The notes: generated by a model from the sequence alone, not told the origin. A DNA stretch of 64,000 nucleotides from Ottowia thiooxydans DSM 14619 (GCF_000422885.1 NZ_AUGX01000001.1:373238-437237), one strand, 5' to 3'. Shown: positions 52,756 to 62,272, counted from the stretch's first letter. Numbers and translations are program-made.

Positions 52756-53195
52756 ACTCCCTCTCCCTCTGGGAGAGGGCGGGGGTGAGGGCAAGCAGCC
52801 GTGGATTTGTTGGCAGCTCGTAATAGTTATCTTCTGCTGTTCTTTTGAGGTCGGAGGCCGGGATTGCGCCCGGCTGCGCAGTCCCTTTCTTTGCTCGCAC
52901 AAAGCAAGTAACCAAAGAAATGCGACCCCAAGTCCGTGTCCCTACGCTGCGCTCCGGGCACCCTCCGGTGCTCAGGCAAGGGGCGGTGCGGCAGAACTCG
53001 CTGCGTTCGCTTCGCTCTCTACCCTCAAACAGCTGCCGCAAGCTAGATCACGAAGCAAGAGCATCTTTCAGTGCTCTTGCCCGCCCCTCGCCCTGCGCTC
53101 CTCGGCACGGCCTAAAGGGGTGGATACCCACTCGGGCCATTGCTTCGCTCGGCCTTCGGGTTGCTGGTCTTTCCCTTACTGGGGAAAGATGAATC
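52756..53195. repeat. Long interspersed repeat, copy 2 (about 440 bp)
   Basis: Same element as at 22299-22770, in the same orientation, beginning with a family H hairpin (52759-52779, 9-bp stem, 3-base loop). The gap 52680-53407 is otherwise gene-free and separates the BKACE gene from the second nucleotidase. Confidence 0.8.
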
Positions 53196-53407
53196 CGAAA
53201 CCTCGAAAGTCTGAGTCTAAGCGCGGACGAGTTGAAGCGCACTTCAGCTGCAACGCCGTCTGCAACGCTCAAAGCTGAGGTGACCAAGTCACGCTGATCA
53301 GCTTAGTCCGAGCCTGCTGACGTCATCTCACCGTCACGAATAAGTCAACGTATTTTCACGCGAGCACAGCAGCATGACGCGGTACTTAACGTCCGCTTCA
53401 TGCCAAG

Positions 53408-55288
53408 ATGAATACTCAACTGCTGAACCCTCGCCGCGCCCTCTTTCTGGCTCCCCTGGCCCTCGCCGCCGCCCTCGCTGCTTGCGGTGGCGGTGACGAT
53501 GATTCCGACAAGACCGCCCCTCTTGATCTGACCATCGCTCACATTGGAGACCATCACTCCAACCTGGACCCTTTTACCGCCCAGGCGATGAAAATCGGCG
53601 GCGTCGATACGCAAGTTGAGCTGGGTGGCTTCAGCCGCGTCACTGCAGCATTCAAGCAGTACGCTGGGCGTGACGACGTGCTCAAACTCCACGCGGGCGA
53701 CGCCAATACCGGCACCCTGTACTACACGCTCTTCAAGGGCAAGGCCGACGCAGACATGATGAACACCATCTGTTTCGACGCCATGCCCGTAGGAAACCAT
53801 GAATTCGACGATGGCGATGCCCAGCTCAAGAGCTTCATCGATCATTTGCAAGCAGGCGCCTGCAAGACGCCCGTGCTCGCCGCCAACATTCATCCGAAGA
53901 TCGGCACACCTCTGGCGCCCAAAGCAGAGAACGATTACCTCAAGCCCTACACGATCAAGACCATCAAGGGCATCCAGGTGGGTATCGTTGGCCTGACCAT
54001 CAAGTCCAAAACTCAGAACTCCTCCAGCCCGCTAGCCACCACCGTTTTCGACGACGAAGCCGTGGCCGCCCAGCGCACTATCGACCAGCTAAAAGCTCAA
54101 GGCATCCGCCACATCGTGCTGCTGACCCACATGGGCTACGACGCTGACAAAGCCATTGCCCCCAAACTGACAGATGTGGATGTGATCATTGGCGGTGATT
54201 CACACACCCTGCTAGGCGACTTCACCGCCCAGGGTAGCGGCTACTCCACTTCCGGCGCTTATCCCACCAAAGTCACCAACAAGGATGGCAAGCCAGTCTG
54301 TATTGGCCATGCGTATGAATACAGCAAAGCCATGGGCGAAATGCGTGTGAGCTTTAACGAATATGGTGAGATCACCTCGTGCGCCGGCCAGGCCTCGCTC
54401 ATCATTGGTGACAGCTTCAAGCGCCAGGGCGCTGACGGCACCTGGGCTGAAGTGGATGCCACCACCCGGCAACAGATCACCACTGCCGTGGCCGCTGACA
54501 AGGGCCTGAAAATGCTCACGCCGGACGCCAGCGCCGCCACCGTGCTCAAAGCCTACTCCGGTCAGGTAGAAGTACTGAAGAAGGAGCCCATCGGCGCCAC
54601 TACTGAAGCGTTATGCCTCGTACGCACGCCGGGCGAGAGCACCAACCGCAGTGCAGGCGTGGCTGGTTGCGAGAATGCCAACAAACTGGCGCGCGGCAGC
54701 GACGCAGCGCAAGTGGTTGCACAAGCCTTCCTGAATGCCAGCCTGCGGGCCGATATGTCCATCCAGAACGCCGGTGGCGTACGGGTGCCGATGGCGGCTG
54801 GCACCATCACCATGGGAGACGCGTTCACGGTACTTCCTTTCTCCAACGTGCTGGTAGAGCTGCCCGTCACAGGCCAGCAGGTTGCTGCCGTATTGGAAGA
54901 TGCCTTATCGAACTACCTCGACGCAGGTCAAACCACTGGTGGCGGTCATCCTTATGCAGCGGGCCTGCGTTGGCACCTTGACATGAGCAAAGCCAAAGGC
55001 GCACGCTTTACCCAGCTTGAAGTGAAAAACCGCACCACTGGCGTCTGGGCAGCCATCAACCCTACACAAACCTACATCGTGGCCACTAACGATTTCGCCG
55101 CGAAAGGCCAGGATGGTTACGCTACTTTCAAGCCAATCTATGACAGTGGCAACTACGTGAACAACTACTTGCTCTACACGCAAACCTTTGTGGATTACAT
55201 CCGCGCCAAGGGAACTGTCGGCCGCCCCGCCGCTGGCGACTATTCCCACCAAGTGGTCATCACCAAGGCAGGCGTAACACTGCCCTGA
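53408..55288 (+). CDS. nadN: NadN-type 5'-nucleotidase lipoprotein (paralogue 2)
   Basis: A 626-residue lipoprotein, signal ending LAAALAACGGG. It shares every block of the gene at 49492: IAHIGDHHSNLD, HAGDANTGTLYYT, VGNHEFDDGDAQLKSF, IGGDSHTLLGDF, NAGGVRVPMAAG and TGGGHPYAAGLRWHLD. The residues that bind the two metals are retained. The two genes are close paralogues 2 kb apart in the same direction, probably from local duplication. Both would hydrolyse NAD or nucleotides at the outer surface or periplasm. Confidence 0.9.
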   Translation: MNTQLLNPRRALFLAPLALAAALAACGGGDDDSDKTAPLDLTIAHIGDHHSNLDPFTAQAMKIGGVDTQVELGGFSRVTAAFKQYAGRDDVLKLHAGDANTGTLYYTLFKGKADADMMNTICFDAMPVGNHEFDDGDAQLKSFIDHLQAGACKTPVLAANIHPKIGTPLAPKAENDYLKPYTIKTIKGIQVGIVGLTIKSKTQNSSSPLATTVFDDEAVAAQRTIDQLKAQGIRHIVLLTHMGYDADKAIAPKLTDVDVIIGGDSHTLLGDFTAQGSGYSTSGAYPTKVTNKDGKPVCIGHAYEYSKAMGEMRVSFNEYGEITSCAGQASLIIGDSFKRQGADGTWAEVDATTRQQITTAVAADKGLKMLTPDASAATVLKAYSGQVEVLKKEPIGATTEALCLVRTPGESTNRSAGVAGCENANKLARGSDAAQVVAQAFLNASLRADMSIQNAGGVRVPMAAGTITMGDAFTVLPFSNVLVELPVTGQQVAAVLEDALSNYLDAGQTTGGGHPYAAGLRWHLDMSKAKGARFTQLEVKNRTTGVWAAINPTQTYIVATNDFAAKGQDGYATFKPIYDSGNYVNNYLLYTQTFVDYIRAKGTVGRPAAGDYSHQVVITKAGVTLP

Positions 55289-55543
55289 TCACACCATAGC
55301 TTGTTCGGAAAAGCCTGGCGCCGTCTTCGAAGAAGACGGTGTCCAGAGGCGCATATCAGGATTGATGTCGTGTAAAACTTCATCAGGCAGGCTGTTGACC
55401 TGGGTCCGCCGAGCTCCTGCTCGGCATCTTGGGCCTCTCCAAGCCCTGCAGTGCGGAATAAATTCTAGAGATTCAGGTTACGGCATGGTCAAGCCAGTCG
55501 CCATCTCGACCGGCACCGTCATCACCTTGAAAACGTGGAAGAA

Positions 55544-55993
55544 CTATTTGCTCGTGAGAAGCGGCTTCAAGGCGTTCACGAGTTCGGTGTGGCCCCATGC
55601 AACCCGGACCTCCTCACTGCGAACCTTCCCGCAAAGCAATATGTGCCGCGGCTCAAAGTCGTTATCAACTTGCTCCACGCTAACGAAGTCAGCAAAGCTG
55701 TAATCCTTGATCGCGACTTTCCATCCATTGTGCTTTCTCGGATGGCTCTTGCTCAAAATCCAGTCAACTTCTTTCTGGGCAAGGTAGATTTTTTGGTCTC
55801 TTGAATGAAAAGCCAGTGCGGACTCATCAAGCACAGATAACTTGTCAGCTTGAGAAAATCTGCTGTCTCCGGCGAGCTTTTTCCGGAGCCAATCCTGATT
55901 TCCCATGGATCTCTTGGCGCCGATTGCTTGGAAGCCCTTAAAACATAGGTATCCAATACCGAGGAAGGCTAGAAATCCAAGCACTAAAAGCAT
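55544..55993 (-). CDS. Single-pass membrane protein of unknown function
   Basis: A 149-residue protein with an N-terminal transmembrane helix (about 2-22) and a soluble part containing WLRKKLAGDSRFSQADKLSV and VRVAWGHTELVNALKPLL. I do not recognise the family. It is oriented leftward between two rightward genes, and no repeats or mobile sequences overlap it. Intergenic sequence on both sides (55289-55543 and 55994-56235) shows no other gene. Confidence 0.6.
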   Translation of the reverse strand: MLLVLGFLAFLGIGYLCFKGFQAIGAKRSMGNQDWLRKKLAGDSRFSQADKLSVLDESALAFHSRDQKIYLAQKEVDWILSKSHPRKHNGWKVAIKDYSFADFVSVEQVDNDFEPRHILLCGKVRSEEVRVAWGHTELVNALKPLLTSK

Positions 55994-56235
55994 GCCACTC
56001 TCCGTTGATGTCGCGCACTAAGTGTAGTGGCACGTTTGAGAAGCATCGGTGGCACGACGGCATGCGTCGATCTCAGTACAGCAGCCGGTATGTCAACCGG
56101 TGCGCCCCAGGTTAAGAGCAGATCCGGGGTTTTGACATAAAACGAAACAAACCGATACCCCACTGACAGGACGCCGTGCGGTCCCAACGGCACCATTACA
56201 GCCATGTTCAACCCCTGTCTGTAGAAAGACCTGTC

Positions 56236-56706
56236 ATGAAATCCTGGATCAAACGAAGCCTTTTCGGTGTTGTCGGCGCCTCCATACTGCTGGCTGGCCT
56301 CACGGCTTGCGGTACACGCGGAGAAAGCCATCGCTGGCAGACCAGCGCGGAGGACTCAGCCAAATTCCGCGTCAAGATGGTCGACCGCGTGAGCGGCAAA
56401 CTCGATCTGAATGCTGACCAGAAGCAGCGCCTCACTGTCGTGGCAGACAAGCTGCACGCGCAGCGTACTGCGCTGATGGGCAGCAGCGCCAACCCGCGTG
56501 CAGATGTGACTGCGCTGGTGGCCGGTGAGAAATTCGACCGTACACGCGCCCAGGCACTGGTCACCGAGAAGACCGCCGCGCTGAATAGTCAGAGCCCCGA
56601 GGTGATCACTGCGCTGGGTGACTTCTATGACAGTCTGAACCCTGCGCAGCAACAGAAGGTGCGTGACTTCATGAACCGTGGCTCGCGTTGGGGCCGGCAC
56701 GGCTAA
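56236..56706 (+). CDS. Spy/CpxP-like periplasmic lipoprotein
   Basis: A 156-residue lipoprotein (signal ending LLAGLTACG). The rest is helical with the Spy-family features LDLNADQKQRLTVVADKL and a C-terminal LNPAQQQKVRDFM. The LTxxQ motif of Spy/CpxP has the variant form here (LNADQ, LNPAQ). Such proteins act as periplasmic chaperones or inhibitors of a stress sensor. It precedes a two-component system, so a CpxP-like feedback role is plausible. ATG 56236 starts the signal peptide. Confidence 0.83.
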   Translation: MKSWIKRSLFGVVGASILLAGLTACGTRGESHRWQTSAEDSAKFRVKMVDRVSGKLDLNADQKQRLTVVADKLHAQRTALMGSSANPRADVTALVAGEKFDRTRAQALVTEKTAALNSQSPEVITALGDFYDSLNPAQQQKVRDFMNRGSRWGRHG

Positions 56707-56791
56707 GGAGACCAGGGACCCTGCCCTGTCCGCCGCGGCGACTTCGCGCATGATGGCGGGACACGGACGAAGTGAATGGGACAATCCTGTC

Positions 56792-57481
56792 ATGCAACGC
56801 ATACTGCTGATTGATGACGACGCGGACCTTGGTGCTCCGCTGGCCACCTACTTCGCCCGTTTCGAATATGGGCTGGAGCAGGCGCTGCGGCCCAGCATTG
56901 GTTTGCAGAAGCTGTCCCTGGGTGGCTTCGAAGCCGCCATCCTCGATGTGATGTTGCCCGAGATGGATGGCTTTGCGCTTTGCCGCGAGATCCGCAAAAC
57001 CAGCGACATCCCCATCATCATGCTCACCGCACGCGGAGATGTGATGGATCGTGTAGTGGGCCTGGAACTCGGCGCAGACGATTACCTGCCCAAGCCTTTC
57101 GAGCCGCGCGAGCTAGTGGCCCGGCTGCAGACTGTGCTGCGCCGACGCCAGCCTTCGCGTGCACCGCCTGCAGCAGGGCCGTTGCACTTCGATGGTTTGA
57201 TGGTCGACCCGGTTACCCGCACAGTGCTGCGCCAGGGCCAACCGGTAGAGCTCACCAGCACAGAGTTCGATCTGCTGCACCTGCTGGCGCGCGAGCCGGG
57301 CAAGGTGTTTAGCCGCGACGATATTCTGAACCAGCTGCGTGGCCATGAAGCCGAGCTCTATACCCGCGCGGTCGATATCGTGGTGAGCCGGCTACGCAAG
57401 AAGTTGGAGCCGCTTGACTGCATCAAGACCCTGCGCAACGCTGGCTACGCGTTGGGTCTGGCCAGGGTTGCCGATGTTTGA
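56792..57481 (+). CDS. Response regulator, OmpR family (CpxR/RstA-like)
   Basis: A 229-residue regulator. Receiver: IDDDADLGAPL, phospho-acceptor Asp in AILDVMLPEMDGF, Lys in YLPKPFEP. Winged helix with LTSTEFDLLHLLAREPGKVF and VDIVVSRLRKKLE. The pairing with a Spy-like protein and a kinase with periplasmic domain resembles CpxRA or RstAB. The frame is open upstream to 56678, but ATG 56792 begins the receiver. The stop overlaps the kinase start by 8 bp. Confidence 0.9.
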   Translation: MQRILLIDDDADLGAPLATYFARFEYGLEQALRPSIGLQKLSLGGFEAAILDVMLPEMDGFALCREIRKTSDIPIIMLTARGDVMDRVVGLELGADDYLPKPFEPRELVARLQTVLRRRQPSRAPPAAGPLHFDGLMVDPVTRTVLRQGQPVELTSTEFDLLHLLAREPGKVFSRDDILNQLRGHEAELYTRAVDIVVSRLRKKLEPLDCIKTLRNAGYALGLARVADV

Positions 57482-58838
57482 GCGCTTGCACACGCATCGC
57501 AGGCGGCTGAGCCATTCGCTGGGCCATTCCCTGCGCTTGCGGCTGGTGTTGCTTTTCCTGGTGCTAGCGCTGGCCGTGACGGTGGTATTCCTGGGCGGCA
57601 TGCAGAAGGCACTGAGTGGTGGCTGGCGAGATGCAGCGCGCCCCTTGGTGGCCGATTACATAGACCGGCTGGTCACCGAACTCGGAAGCCCACCCAGTAT
57701 TGAACGGGCAGAGGCTCTCGTGAAGCGCCTCCCCATCTCGCTGCGCATCAGCGGCCCGCAGGTGAACTGGCAATCTGAACCTGCGCCTCGCCTGGACAGC
57801 TGGCGCCAGCGCCGCGGCTGGATGGACGACGACCCCGAGGGCCGTGATGGCAATGACGGCGATACGCCGCTCTTAAAGCGCACCACGGCCGATGGTCACC
57901 ATATTGCGTTTGGCCTGAGCACGACGCACTGGCAGCACCCGTCACGCGGGGTGGGTTGGTTCACGCTCGGGCTGCTGCTGTTGCTCACCGCCGGTGCCTA
58001 TGCCTATGTGCGGCGGATGCTGCGTCCGCTGGACGACATTCGCGCGGGCGCGCAGCGTTTCGGTGCCGGCGATTTTGCGGCGCAGATTCCAGTTCGCCGC
58101 CGCGACGAACTGGGCACCTTGGCCTCCGATGTGAATGCCATGGGACAATCCATTCACCAGATGCTGCAATCCCAGCGCGGCCTGCTGCTAGCCATCAGCC
58201 ACGAACTGCGAAGCCCGCTCACGCGTGCCCGCCTCAACACCGAACTTCTGCCCGAGACTGCCGATACTCTGCCCCTGCGCGAGGCACTGCTGCGCGATCT
58301 TGCCGCGATGCGAGACTTGATCACAGATCTGCTGGAGAGCGAACGCCTGGGACTTGGACACGCCGCACTGCATCTGGAGTCGACCGACCTGGCTGAGTTG
58401 GTAAGCGACGTAGCAGCGAGCATTCAAGCGCATTCTGGCGCCGGAACAACCGTGTCAATGCACTTGGCGAGCGGCCTTCCACACCCCATGCTCGACCGTA
58501 CCCGCACGCGCCTGCTCGTGCGCAACCTGCTGAGCAACGCCCTCCACCACAGCGCCGGCGCCCCCCTTCCCCCCGAAATTCATCTGCAAGCAGAAGAATC
58601 CGGTACCGTGCGGCTGGTAGTACGCGACCACGGCCCGGGCGTACCCGAAGCGGTGTTGCCACACCTGGCCGAGCCGTTTTACCGCCCCGATGCAGCCCGC
58701 GAACGCGCCACCGGCGGTGTCGGCCTGGGGCTCTACCTGTGCAAGCTGGTGGTGTTAGCGCACGGTGGAAGGTGGAGTGTGCGCAACGCGGGGCCGGGGC
58801 TGCAAGTATCAGTCAGCTTGCCTGTACGGGGGACATAG
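57474..58838 (+). CDS. Sensor histidine kinase (CpxA/RstB-like)
   Basis: A 454-residue kinase with a first membrane helix (about 23-43), a periplasmic domain (about 45-160), a second helix (about 163-182), a HAMP domain with RRRDELGTLASDVNAMGQS, phospho-acceptor AISHELRSPLTRARL, and an ATPase domain with NLLSNALHHS and GGVGLGLYLCK. It overlaps the regulator gene by 8 bp. A 24-base piece of its HAMP coding sequence reappears exactly at 59802-59825. Confidence 0.9.
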   Translation: MFERLHTHRRRLSHSLGHSLRLRLVLLFLVLALAVTVVFLGGMQKALSGGWRDAARPLVADYIDRLVTELGSPPSIERAEALVKRLPISLRISGPQVNWQSEPAPRLDSWRQRRGWMDDDPEGRDGNDGDTPLLKRTTADGHHIAFGLSTTHWQHPSRGVGWFTLGLLLLLTAGAYAYVRRMLRPLDDIRAGAQRFGAGDFAAQIPVRRRDELGTLASDVNAMGQSIHQMLQSQRGLLLAISHELRSPLTRARLNTELLPETADTLPLREALLRDLAAMRDLITDLLESERLGLGHAALHLESTDLAELVSDVAASIQAHSGAGTTVSMHLASGLPHPMLDRTRTRLLVRNLLSNALHHSAGAPLPPEIHLQAEESGTVRLVVRDHGPGVPEAVLPHLAEPFYRPDAARERATGGVGLGLYLCKLVVLAHGGRWSVRNAGPGLQVSVSLPVRGT

Positions 58839-58900
58839 GACCCACACTGAGAGCATTCGAGTCGGGTGTACTCCTCTCATCGCGTGTGAATTCCGCTTAA

Positions 58901-59086
58901 CAGGCTGCTGAAATACTCCATGCGCTCACTAGTCCGAGTTGCCCGGTAAGCTGACACCTATCCCTTGACCGATTCAAATCCCAGACCATGCGCGGAGCCG
59001 ACACCTGCACTGAAAGCCTCTTCACGCTGAGCAAGGGGGAGGATTTCGTGCCGACCCTGTGGCGGGAATGTATTTTTTTTTCTTGA
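58901..59086 (+). mobile_element. Insertion sequence remnant with truncated transposase N-terminus
   Basis: CAGGCTGCTGAAATACTCC at 58901 resembles the terminus of IS5/IS1182-like elements. From ATG 58988 the frame reads MRGADTCTESLFTLSKGEDF and then VP, the N-terminus of a common transposase family, but stops at 59084-59086 after 32 codons, next to poly-T and poly-G runs. The rest of the element is gone. It marks the left border of an AT-rich island. Confidence 0.7.
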
Positions 59087-59115
59087 AAGAATTCGGGATC
59101 ACGAGTTGTGGAGAA

Positions 59116-59133
59116 TTTTTTTTGGGGGGGGGG
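59116..59133. repeat. Homopolymer T8-G10 tract
   Basis: Eight T (59116-59123) directly followed by ten G (59124-59133), about 130 bp upstream of the gene at 59263. A further run of about ten T lies at about 59072-59081. Such tracts slip easily. The G tract could be variable in length, or be prone to sequencing error. The gap 58839-59262 contains the IS remnant and no gene. Confidence 0.85.
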
Positions 59134-59262
59134 TAACAACCACTTGCAAAGCCGAACGATTTGCGGCAAAAGCGAGTTAGAACCTTAAAAAATCAAAGCC
59201 ATGATTTACCACTGAATAAATAAAAAAAAGTAAAAAACAGCCACCCAAAATGAATATAAATT

Positions 59263-59727
59263 ATGTTGAATAAAATTAATACGCATATTCATTCATATGT
59301 AGTTAATTTCCCAGAAAATGACTTTGAAAAGAAAATTTTAGATGACGAATTGGCTGAGCTTGATAATTGTTTGAGCGATTTAATGCCAGTGGGCTGGAAG
59401 TTGGATATCACATATTTCTTCATTAACACAGATCACACCGGCATAACGAAAAAGCAACAGACAATCAATTCAGATAAGCAATATCGGAGCACTTTTTTAT
59501 TGCCAATTCCATCTATTGATGAAGTAAGTTATGGTTTAAAGAAAAGTAGATTTCCAAAACATGCAAAACCCAGTCTTCTATACGATTCATATTTGCATGA
59601 AAATATTGATTTTCAAAAATATACGTCCCTGACAAACATGCTTTTGGGATCTATGAGCGTGTGCACTCGCCTTTTTATGGAGAAAGGCATAAAAATAGAT
59701 GGGAAAATTCATAAATTTAAAAGGTAA
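59263..59727 (+). CDS. Hypothetical protein on an AT-rich island (immunity-like?)
   Basis: A 154-residue protein with no signal peptide and no membrane helix. It is strongly acidic/basic mixed with an AT-rich codon bias (many AAA, AAT, ATT) unlike its neighbours, so it was probably acquired. The middle reads WKLDITYFFINTDHTG and FLLPIPSIDEVSYGLKKS. I do not recognise the family with certainty; the size, composition and neighbourhood resemble immunity proteins of polymorphic toxin systems, which is inference only. No toxin gene is in the window. Confidence 0.6.
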   Translation: MLNKINTHIHSYVVNFPENDFEKKILDDELAELDNCLSDLMPVGWKLDITYFFINTDHTGITKKQQTINSDKQYRSTFLLPIPSIDEVSYGLKKSRFPKHAKPSLLYDSYLHENIDFQKYTSLTNMLLGSMSVCTRLFMEKGIKIDGKIHKFKR

Positions 59728-59801
59728 ATTTCAATAGCTGCCGTATCTCAGATGAGTATGTGTCTGCTTGTGGAATGACGACGAAGCCAGGCACTGGGCA
59801 A

Positions 59802-59825
59802 GGCCTCCGATGTGAATGCCATGGG
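59802..59825 (+). repeat. Fragment of the upstream kinase gene
   Basis: These 24 bases are identical to 58121-58144 in the HAMP region of the histidine kinase gene (encoding ASDVNAMG). Flanking bases also match (ACTGGGCA before, AATCC/AGTCC after) with a 3-bp gap. It lies within the island between its two genes and is out of any obvious frame. It indicates a recombination event involving the kinase gene or a close homologue. Confidence 0.8.
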
Positions 59826-59945
59826 TCAGTCCTATTTGTAGATGTCGAAGCCGCAGGACTATTGCCAATGACCTTACCTGGATTGCCCCTATCCGCCGAA
59901 TGAAATACTTGACACTGACCATCAGGGCGTATCGAGGCACATACC

Positions 59946-60698
59946 ATGCATGACAAAATAACCTCAGATATTACTGTCAACAATATCACATATGACGAGG
60001 CTATCGAGTACAACCAGCAGAGCTTTACGGCTTTTAATGCTGAAAACTCAGATTTCAATGGGCCTATATTTTTCAGCTGCCATTTTGATGGTTGCCATTT
60101 TAAAAAATCAAATCTAAGCAGTTCCAGATTTTTCACTGCTTGTAGTTTTTACAATTGCACATTCGAAAAATGTGACATGCGAGCCATTGGAATCGGGGAA
60201 GATGGCTCGAAATTTGTGAAGACTACGTTCAAAGATTGCGACTTCCGAGGAACCGCGCTCGATCGTGCCCATTGGGTCGATTGCAGTTTTGAACGATGCA
60301 ATTTGAGAGACTTGACACTCCACGCCTCCAATTGGATAAATTGCCGATTCACAGGTGTTCTTAGAGAAATTCACTTCACTGGCAAGGGTGAGCCGCTACT
60401 TATTGATTTTGAAAATTGCAAACTCGATTGCGTCAGTTTTGAACATTGCACACTAACGGAGTGCGTACCTCCAAACCAAAAATTTCACCACTATGTGGAC
60501 TTTCTTAAGGAAAAAATAGAACGCGCGTCTCTCTTATTGCAAACGGTCGATGAGCCAACAAGAAAAATAGTTACCCGCAGGCTAAAAAGCTACGCGAGCA
60601 TGAATGAATATATATTCAACAAAAAATCCCTAACAGAAATAGAGGGGGTTGTTGTTGCCGATATTTTGGCTCGCATCTTCTCTCTTGGCGATAGCTAA
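59946..60698 (+). CDS. Pentapeptide-repeat-like protein on AT-rich island
   Basis: A 250-residue protein. From about residue 36 to 160 it contains degenerate five-residue repeats: SDFNGPIFFSCHFDGCHFKK, CTFEKCDMRAIG, CDFRGTALDRAHWVDCSFER and CNLRDLTLHASNWINCRFTG. These predict a right-handed quadrilateral beta-helix. The C-terminal part (about 180-250) is helical. Such proteins can shield DNA gyrase or bind partner proteins; some serve as immunity factors. The DNA is AT-rich like the neighbour at 59263. It converges with the PepSY gene. Confidence 0.85.
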   Translation: MHDKITSDITVNNITYDEAIEYNQQSFTAFNAENSDFNGPIFFSCHFDGCHFKKSNLSSSRFFTACSFYNCTFEKCDMRAIGIGEDGSKFVKTTFKDCDFRGTALDRAHWVDCSFERCNLRDLTLHASNWINCRFTGVLREIHFTGKGEPLLIDFENCKLDCVSFEHCTLTECVPPNQKFHHYVDFLKEKIERASLLLQTVDEPTRKIVTRRLKSYASMNEYIFNKKSLTEIEGVVVADILARIFSLGDS

Positions 60699-60737
60699 AC
60701 ACTCTGTATCCGCTACCCCGGGGGAGGTCTGCCGTTC

Positions 60738-62261
60738 TCAGAAACGGCGCTGGATCTTTTGCCTGATAAACAGCACAAGCCGCCTGTATCCAAGCACGAC
60801 ACCCGTGAAGGAGAGGGCAAAGGCTCCGATGCTGAGCAGCACCAGGGCGGCATCACGAAGCCAGGCGTGCCGCAGCATCCAGGACAAATCCCAGCTGTGC
60901 AGGAAATTGAAAAGCCAGCGGCCCGTGCGTTGCGCCTGGTCCATGCTGAGCACTACATCCCCTGAATCTGGGCTGATGTACACAAGGGTACGCCCCGGGT
61001 CTTCAAACTGAAGCCGCAACACCGGCAGATCACGTGCCGACCCGCCATACATCGACGCATCTCCGCGGCGGAAATAATAGGCGTCATAGGTGTTCAAGAC
61101 ACTGGCAGATTGAGGACCAGATCCAAACAAACGCAGCGCCGCTCGCTCCAGCATTGCAAGCTCTATGGTTTCTCGCACCCTGTAGCCGCCACCGGTTGAC
61201 GTCACCACGCGCGTACTACCCGCACCATCAGATGCTAAAAGATAAGGCTGCCCATCCAGCACCTTCCACTCGACTTCCCGAGTGTCGAACCCATCGGTGT
61301 TCAGCAAGTTCAAGGCCTCGCCTGTAGAGATGCCAGGCCGAGTGTTCCCCGGGCTGCCCTGTTGATACGCTTTCACATCCGGACGTGGCCCCGCTGGGTT
61401 AAAGATGCCCAGCGGATTCATAGACATCAAGCCACTGAAAATCCACAAGATCATGATCACCCCGAACACCAGGCCGGTGAGGTGGTGCCAGCGCATCTGA
61501 AATTCCCGATACGGGGTCTTGGCTCCTGACTTGTAGTGCCCGGAAAACCGCCATCGCCAGATACCCACGAAAGCCCCGGCTATTGCGGAGACTGTCCCCA
61601 CCGCTGACAAGCCAATGACCAGCCAGCTCCATACCGGGTCCCTCGATCCGTCACGAAACATATACACCCAGTGCAGCCACGCGCCAACATAGTTCCAAAG
61701 CCGCTGGTAACGCGGTACATCCATGACCACTTCACCCGTCGTGGAGGACACGTACAACAGGCTTGACGCAGCATCATTCATCTGCATCTTGATCAGCGGC
61801 CGGTGAGGGTCCAGCGAGCCTGAATGCGTCCAGCGGTCGTCCTGCGTGTGGCCTCGCGAAATGGCAGTCGATCCTGGCAAAAAGTCCTGGGCGCTGCGCA
61901 GCACGGCGGCGTCGTTGGGCAAAGGTGCCGCGTGGCCGGTGGTGGCGTCAACCACCCGCAGGGTACCCCCCTCCTCTTTCAAACGGTAGCTGGGACGCCC
62001 GGCGATGGTGGTAAGAACAATTTGCTGCACCTTGTCCGGCGCACGGCTTTGCAGCAAGGCCGCCTCCACCGGAACGCAGCAAGGCTGCGCAGAAAGCGGT
62101 GGCAGCGCAGCCAGCCGCTCAGTGGGTAGCAGCTTGGGATACCCCACAAAGAGCATCACCACTCCGCTGAAAACCCACAATGCCATCAGCAAGCACGCAG
62201 CGACTCCAGTCCATCGATGGACCAGAAACACCAACCGCTTGGCGCGCGAAGCAGACCACAT
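60738..62261 (-). CDS. PepSY-associated transmembrane protein
   Basis: A 507-residue inner-membrane protein with a PepSY_TM architecture. It has an N-terminal helix with FLVHRWTGVAACLLMALWVF and further helices about residues 205-235, 260-280 and 465-490. Periplasmic PepSY segments lie between. His-rich helix faces (LVHRWTG, WLHWVYMFRDG, MRWHHLTGLV, FLHSWDLSW) suggest haem or metal coordination. Such proteins occur beside TonB-dependent siderophore receptors and probably reduce or release iron from siderophores. It begins 11 bp after the receptor gene, so they form an operon. Confidence 0.9.
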   Translation of the reverse strand: MWSASRAKRLVFLVHRWTGVAACLLMALWVFSGVVMLFVGYPKLLPTERLAALPPLSAQPCCVPVEAALLQSRAPDKVQQIVLTTIAGRPSYRLKEEGGTLRVVDATTGHAAPLPNDAAVLRSAQDFLPGSTAISRGHTQDDRWTHSGSLDPHRPLIKMQMNDAASSLLYVSSTTGEVVMDVPRYQRLWNYVGAWLHWVYMFRDGSRDPVWSWLVIGLSAVGTVSAIAGAFVGIWRWRFSGHYKSGAKTPYREFQMRWHHLTGLVFGVIMILWIFSGLMSMNPLGIFNPAGPRPDVKAYQQGSPGNTRPGISTGEALNLLNTDGFDTREVEWKVLDGQPYLLASDGAGSTRVVTSTGGGYRVRETIELAMLERAALRLFGSGPQSASVLNTYDAYYFRRGDASMYGGSARDLPVLRLQFEDPGRTLVYISPDSGDVVLSMDQAQRTGRWLFNFLHSWDLSWMLRHAWLRDAALVLLSIGAFALSFTGVVLGYRRLVLFIRQKIQRRF

Positions 62262-62272
62262 GGCGTGGATGC

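Noticed and set aside
59263-59727. Firm assignment as a toxin-immunity protein
   Set aside because: Only size, composition and context suggest this; no toxin gene is nearby and no family motif could be confirmed.
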